Of a DNA stretch of 64,000 bases, positions 61,701-64,000 are shown piece after piece. Numbering within the stretch: the first letter of the stretch is position 1; the number at the start of each line of letters is the position of its first letter. Made by a program: the position numbers and the translations under genes. The notes beneath the pieces were generated by a model. The model did not search any database and had not been told where the DNA came from. It was given only the letters and a program-made list of their open reading frames with translations. The DNA comes from Phycisphaera sp. Lineage in GTDB: Bacteria; Planctomycetota; Phycisphaerae; Phycisphaerales; Zrk34. Location: positions 62,001 through 126,000 of the forward strand of contig WGMA01000028.1 in the NCBI GenBank assembly GCA_016125285.1, read 5' to 3'.

Positions 61701-63389
61701 GTCCGCGCCACGATCCTGCACCGCTGGGTCGGCAAGCAGCAGGAACGCCTGCTCGTCGGCACCGGCTCGCGGCTCAACGGCGCCGGCGCCGACCTCCGCC
61801 GCCGCCTGACCACGCGCGGCCGACACGCGATGCGCCTCCGCCAGGTGCTCGCCAACGGCCGCAAGATCGAGGGCGGCGACCCGCTGATGGACATGTGCCC
61901 CGTGTGGATGGCCAGCCCCGAGACCGTCGCGCAGGTGTTCCCGCGCGAGCCGTTCTTCGACGCGATCATCTTCGACGAAGCCTCGCAGTGCCGCCTCGAA
62001 GAAGCGCTGCCGGTGCTCACCCGCGCCAAGCGTGTCGTCATCGCCGGCGACCCGAAACAGCTACCGCCCACGCGGTTCTTCGAGTCGGCCGTGACGGTCA
62101 CCGACACCGACGAGATCGAGACCGACCAGGACCTGTTCGAGGCGCACCAGGGCGAGATCGAAGACCTGCTCGGCGCCGCGCTCAGCCTCGACATCCAGCA
62201 GTGCTACCTCGACGTGCACTACCGCTCGCAGAACGCCGACCTGATCGCGTTCTCCAACGAGCAGTTCTACAGCAAGCGGCTGCAGGCGATCCCGGGCCAT
62301 CCGTCGCACGTCGCGATGCACCCGCCGCTGACGCTCTACCGCGCCGACGGCACGTACAGGAATCGCACCAACGCCGCGGAGGCCGAGCAGGTCGTGCGCA
62401 TCGTCGCCGATCTGCTGCGTCGCGCCGGCCCGCCGTCGATCGGCATCGCGTGCTTCAACATCACGCAGCGCGACCTGATCTCCGAGAAACTCGACGAGGC
62501 CGCCAACAACGACAGCGACTTCGCCCGCCGCCTCGACAAGGCTCGCGCCCGGCGCGGCTCCGGCTCGTTCGAGGGCCTGTTCGTCAAGAACCTCGAGAAC
62601 GTGCAGGGCGACGAGCGCGATCACATCATCATCTCCACGACGTACGGCCCCGACGAAAAGGGCAGGTTTTACCGGCGATTCGGCCCGCTCGGTCGCGCCG
62701 GCGGCGGGCGTCGGCTCAACGTGCTCGTCACCCGCGCGCGGCAGGAAGTGCACCTCGTCACGTCGATCCCCGCCGAGATCTACCGCGCGCTGCCGCCCGT
62801 GCCGCAGGGCCAGTCGCCCAACGGCGGCTACCTGCTGTTCGCGTACCTGCACTTCGCCGAGCGACTCGCCGACACGTACGAGCAACTCAAGCAGAGCGAC
62901 GCGACGCCGGGCGAGCGCGGCGGCGCAGGCGTGGGTGGCGCAAGTGACGACGTTACGCCCGCCACGCTAGCGAAGCGCGGACGCGTGATGGTGCGCCCCA
63001 GCGAGTACCCGTCGCGTTTCGCCGAGGCGCTGGCGCACACGCTCGACGCGCAGTACGAGTGCGGCAGCGTCGTGCATTGGGGCAACGACGGCTTCTGCGT
63101 CGACGTCGCGCTGCGTCACCCCGATCGGCCCGACGACGTGACGATCGGCGTGCTGTGCGACGGCTGTCGCTTCGCACAGGCGGAGGACATGGTCGAGTGG
63201 GACGTGTTCCGCGCCGCGGTGCTCGAATCGCAGGGCTGGACGCTGCACCGCGTGTGGACGCCGCAGTTCTTCCGCGATCCAAAGGGGCTGACGCAGAGCG
63301 TGCTGCAGCACGTGGACGACATGCTGATCGAAGAAGCGGGGCGGAGCACGACGCCGGCGGCGGACCCCGAGGACGCCGAGGAACGGTGA
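58701..63389 (+). CDS. Giant SF1 helicase (DUF4011-like) with C-terminal nuclease-like domain
   Basis: A 1562-residue protein. An acidic, Pro/Ala/Thr-rich linker at ~75-140 separates a short N-terminal helical region from the body. Helicase motifs: Walker A GPPGTGKSQTIT (~423), motif II FDEASQC (~1092), motif III AGDPKQLPPTRFF (~1115), DVHYRSQNADLIAFSN, and motif VI LNVLVTRARQEVHL (~1340). Long helical insertions lie between Walker A and motif II. The last ~130 residues resemble the restriction-endonuclease-like MTES_1575 fold (FCVDVALRHP, IGVLCDGCRF, then WDVFRAAVLESQGWTLHRVWTPQFF). Upf1-like helicases of this layout act on nucleic acids and some are linked to defence (inference). ATG 58701 follows GAGGGG. 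Confidence 0.9.
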   Translation: MGEPNSKILQTMLDRLFASIVNGPSLNCRPHNSRQRLDWTHLAHLGDQNPVETMQRLLGDDREVRLAARHASPGKPPEAPAESKDKAHTPAPTADAAPAPPEPTAESSDADTGETSETSETGGAVDADIVDAAPAEPPAPPVNNEIKHTDAMEVYRRAVRDHGEQKKVLSKLRVIAEEAKTYEDDTGVYVLNVGFPLLSLNASSLSGGGFGGSRRILAPLAFVPVNVKVKAGAQPGVELACREDEVDRVVPNTALLAWLEQQTGKPQRELFEDEEGTHTWQEICDIVKHVCASLEMPVPSHYTAEAWPDDLTLRAAPRADDTTGEPEIFDAAVLGLFPMSNQGLLRDTQAMLGGESLEGPVESFIRVDVSLDQQPDESYEHETSTGAKNPRNFTAERLVANADPCQARAVSLARTCKGLVVHGPPGTGKSQTITNIIGDHLARGERVLFVCDKRTALDVVSNRLDYLGIGGLCAVVHDPQRDQKDLYMSIRNELEQLAEAKIDEKAAGKLEKVDVELQKLHDELTDHWRDLMEADAATGMSFHQLMGDWLAIDVRPELTVDERTLADVTLAAFQQGAVEIDYVFQRGEAVGYSSHPWVAAAGVTIGEFLSRSVDAIRKSMRATGPAAANADATRHESIPAFGVTVDLLEQGAARTKLAEQLDAVLNDADAELAARWANQRADDIRRDAQRLADVQPAVDRFRGGPLDAELSMLVRTQPPNLATIARQIATLEAYIDKASRWYGFACLGDKSRAKKELLAYGQQLTPDAAQRVLTFLQGLRDRLMLAALCDEFAGVSPTGRLPDDASLGRELAGHARMLGMLASLHAGATLEGLAKPICEALIQRGRAADEHAGDHAAQLLDGLRRSEDRAKAVHALEQAMVDTKLIGDDWLGDASTRWRGGAAAGDDIEALNDRLDTLEDVLRIADTLGKLPAPIAAAARQLLARPIAASEGIAALRKAVYTAEIRRRLADNARLQQIDAHRLTTVFDRYRKLDQDKLALVRATILHRWVGKQQERLLVGTGSRLNGAGADLRRRLTTRGRHAMRLRQVLANGRKIEGGDPLMDMCPVWMASPETVAQVFPREPFFDAIIFDEASQCRLEEALPVLTRAKRVVIAGDPKQLPPTRFFESAVTVTDTDEIETDQDLFEAHQGEIEDLLGAALSLDIQQCYLDVHYRSQNADLIAFSNEQFYSKRLQAIPGHPSHVAMHPPLTLYRADGTYRNRTNAAEAEQVVRIVADLLRRAGPPSIGIACFNITQRDLISEKLDEAANNDSDFARRLDKARARRGSGSFEGLFVKNLENVQGDERDHIIISTTYGPDEKGRFYRRFGPLGRAGGGRRLNVLVTRARQEVHLVTSIPAEIYRALPPVPQGQSPNGGYLLFAYLHFAERLADTYEQLKQSDATPGERGGAGVGGASDDVTPATLAKRGRVMVRPSEYPSRFAEALAHTLDAQYECGSVVHWGNDGFCVDVALRHPDRPDDVTIGVLCDGCRFAQAEDMVEWDVFRAAVLESQGWTLHRVWTPQFFRDPKGLTQSVLQHVDDMLIEEAGRSTTPAADPEDAEER

Positions 63390-63395
63390 CGATAA

Positions 63396-63435
63396 CTCGC
63401 CGACGCACGTTTTCTGTCGGGCGAGAGCGATTTTT
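63396..63435 (+). terminator. Candidate intrinsic terminator of the helicase gene
   Basis: Stem CTCGCCGAC (63396-63404) with GTCGGGCGAG (63416-63425), one bulged G, followed after 5 nt by a T5 run ending at 63435. The gap before the T run makes it weaker than canonical. Confidence 0.6.
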
Positions 63436-63456
63436 GCCGACTCCTTCATGCGATGC

Positions 63457-63484
63457 TTGACAGAAACAAACGGATGACTAGAAT
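63457..63484 (+). promoter_or_regulatory. Strong sigma-70-like promoter of a small transcription unit
   Basis: TTGACA (63457-63462), a 16-bp spacer and TAGAAT (63479-63484). Initiation is expected near 63491. No protein gene follows before the terminator at 63619-63650. Confidence 0.75.
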
Positions 63485-63490
63485 GACGCG

Positions 63491-63650
63491 TCTGCACTGC
63501 GATTGAGGTTGCAGTCAGTTAGGTGAAGTGAGGTTGACCACGTACGAGGATTTCATGCTGAACATCACAGGAATGCGGTTGCTGTAACGGCAGTGAGATC
63601 CGTCGGACTGACCCTTGAAAGGTCGCGGCGCCCTGCCAGCGACCTTTTTT
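63491..63650 (+). ncRNA. Candidate structured small RNA (~160 nt)
   Basis: The stretch lies between a near-consensus promoter and an intrinsic terminator and has no credible coding frame. Complementary segments support a fold: GTCAGT (63514-63519) with ACTGAC (63607-63612) as a long-range stem, and inside it GGATTTCA (63548-63555) with TGAGATCC (63594-63601), eight pairs including one G-U. The terminator hairpin forms the 3' end. It lacks the conserved loop of SRP RNA and is too short for RNase P RNA or tmRNA. 6S RNA has this length and a closing stem but cannot be claimed. Boundaries are approximate. Confidence 0.55.
63619..63650 (+). terminator. Intrinsic terminator of the small transcription unit
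   Basis: Perfect 8-bp stem AAGGTCGC (63619-63626) with GCGACCTT (63639-63646), 12-nt loop, running into a T tract to 63650. Confidence 0.9.
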
Positions 63651-63672
63651 CTTCGGCATGCAAAATCAGTGG

Positions 63673-63700
63673 TTGACAAGGCGTTTGTAAACGCTATATT
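63673..63700 (+). promoter_or_regulatory. Strong promoter, probably of an rRNA operon
   Basis: TTGACA (63673-63678), a 16-bp spacer and TATATT (63695-63700). It is one of the closest matches to consensus in the window and faces the window's right edge. Confidence 0.75.
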
Positions 63701-64000
63701 GCCTCGCCCTGCATCGAGCGAAACTGTCCGCGACGCGGATGGCTTCGCCCGACGCAAGACGGGAAAGACAAAGCGGTAAGCAGCAATGCGAGTCGCGGCG
63801 TCGAGTAGATCTTTGACAAGTAGATGATGGGTTTAACCGTATCTCGTTGTGGATATGAAATGAATTGCACCGAGAGCGCATGGCTTTTAGGCTGGCCCAG
63901 TTGTTGAACCGTCTCACGCAAGTGGGGTGGGGACACCGCTGGGTTTCTCGATCGAATTGGCAACGATCGGGAGGTGGCATCGACTTCAGGTCGATGTGAT
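63701..64000 (+). other. Gene-free leader, probably upstream of 16S rRNA
   Basis: No coding frame of note. TCTTTGACAA (63809-63818) resembles the boxA antitermination element found before 16S genes. The stretch is less GC-rich than the genes around it, as rRNA leaders often are. The 16S start itself is not inside the window, so the assignment is inference. Confidence 0.45.

Noticed and set aside
63491-63650. tRNA, SRP RNA or tmRNA
   Set aside because: No cloverleaf or CCA end, no SRP apical-loop sequence and too short for tmRNA; only an unassigned small RNA is supported.

Overview
The window is a piece of a GC-rich bacterial chromosome, most likely from the Planctomycetota and probably the class Phycisphaerae (inference). 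The evidence is the gene content: a secreted Cys-type sulfatase, large secreted glycoside-hydrolase-like and PHP-domain proteins, DUF4159 and DUF6797 proteins, an H-X9-DG type pilin-like protein, an HTTM protein, and receptor-type Ser/Thr kinases with long extracytoplasmic regions. About forty protein genes are supported, tightly packed on both strands with many 4-base stop/start overlaps.

Layout. 1-2430 (minus): a GntR/FCD regulator, a DHDPS/NAL-family enzyme that has lost its catalytic lysine, and a truncated FG-GAP repeat protein. 3000-7898 (plus): an active transmembrane Ser/Thr kinase followed by an FHA-pseudokinase. 8091-9653: a sulfatase. 9663-14492: a complete phosphite uptake and oxidation locus, ptxABCD on minus with the LysR gene ptxE divergent. 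14479-24589 (minus): a seven-gene operon of the MoxR/VWA/DUF5682 type, with a BRCT-pentapeptide-SWIM protein, two unrecognised proteins and a methyltransferase. 24688-27571: a RicT/PSP1 protein with a long Gly/Arg tail, and the DNA polymerase III delta-prime subunit. 27772-32677: a secreted clan-A glycoside-hydrolase-like protein and a secreted PHP-domain protein. 32850-36032 (minus): HTTM protein, thymidylate kinase, phosphatidylglycerophosphate synthase. 36179-39922: a DUF4159 protein and an H-X9-DG protein. 40016-42988 (minus): a small membrane protein, a GNAT acetyltransferase, a PDZ protein and a membrane protein. 43419-58594: trpB, a HEAT-like protein, a DUF6797 protein, an SGNH hydrolase, fumC, a SPOR lipoprotein, an acyl-CoA synthetase/AMP ligase, a LysM protein, a HAD phosphatase, a TIGR03546-like protein and a CAP-domain protein. 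58701-63389: a very large SF1 helicase with a C-terminal nuclease-like domain. The last 600 bases have no protein gene. They hold a candidate terminator, a promoter-to-terminator unit of about 160 nt that looks like a structured small RNA, and then a strong promoter with a boxA-like leader, probably that of an rRNA operon starting just beyond the window.

Two genome-scale patterns stand out. First, ten minus-strand genes have a TANNNT -10-like box only 6-8 nt before the ATG and no ribosome-binding site, which suggests widespread leaderless transcription. Second, intergenic spaces carry several families of dispersed hairpin repeats: GCATCCA heptamer arrays with an inverted flank, CCCTCTCCC/GGGAGAGGG elements, TTTAGCGACGCCCC elements and a CACGAAG giant hairpin. 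They produce many spurious open frames.

The ptx locus is the best-supported metabolic story: PtxABC imports phosphite, PtxD oxidises it to phosphate with NAD+, and PtxE senses it. The MoxR/DUF5682/VWA operon is the least understood and the most likely place for new biology.
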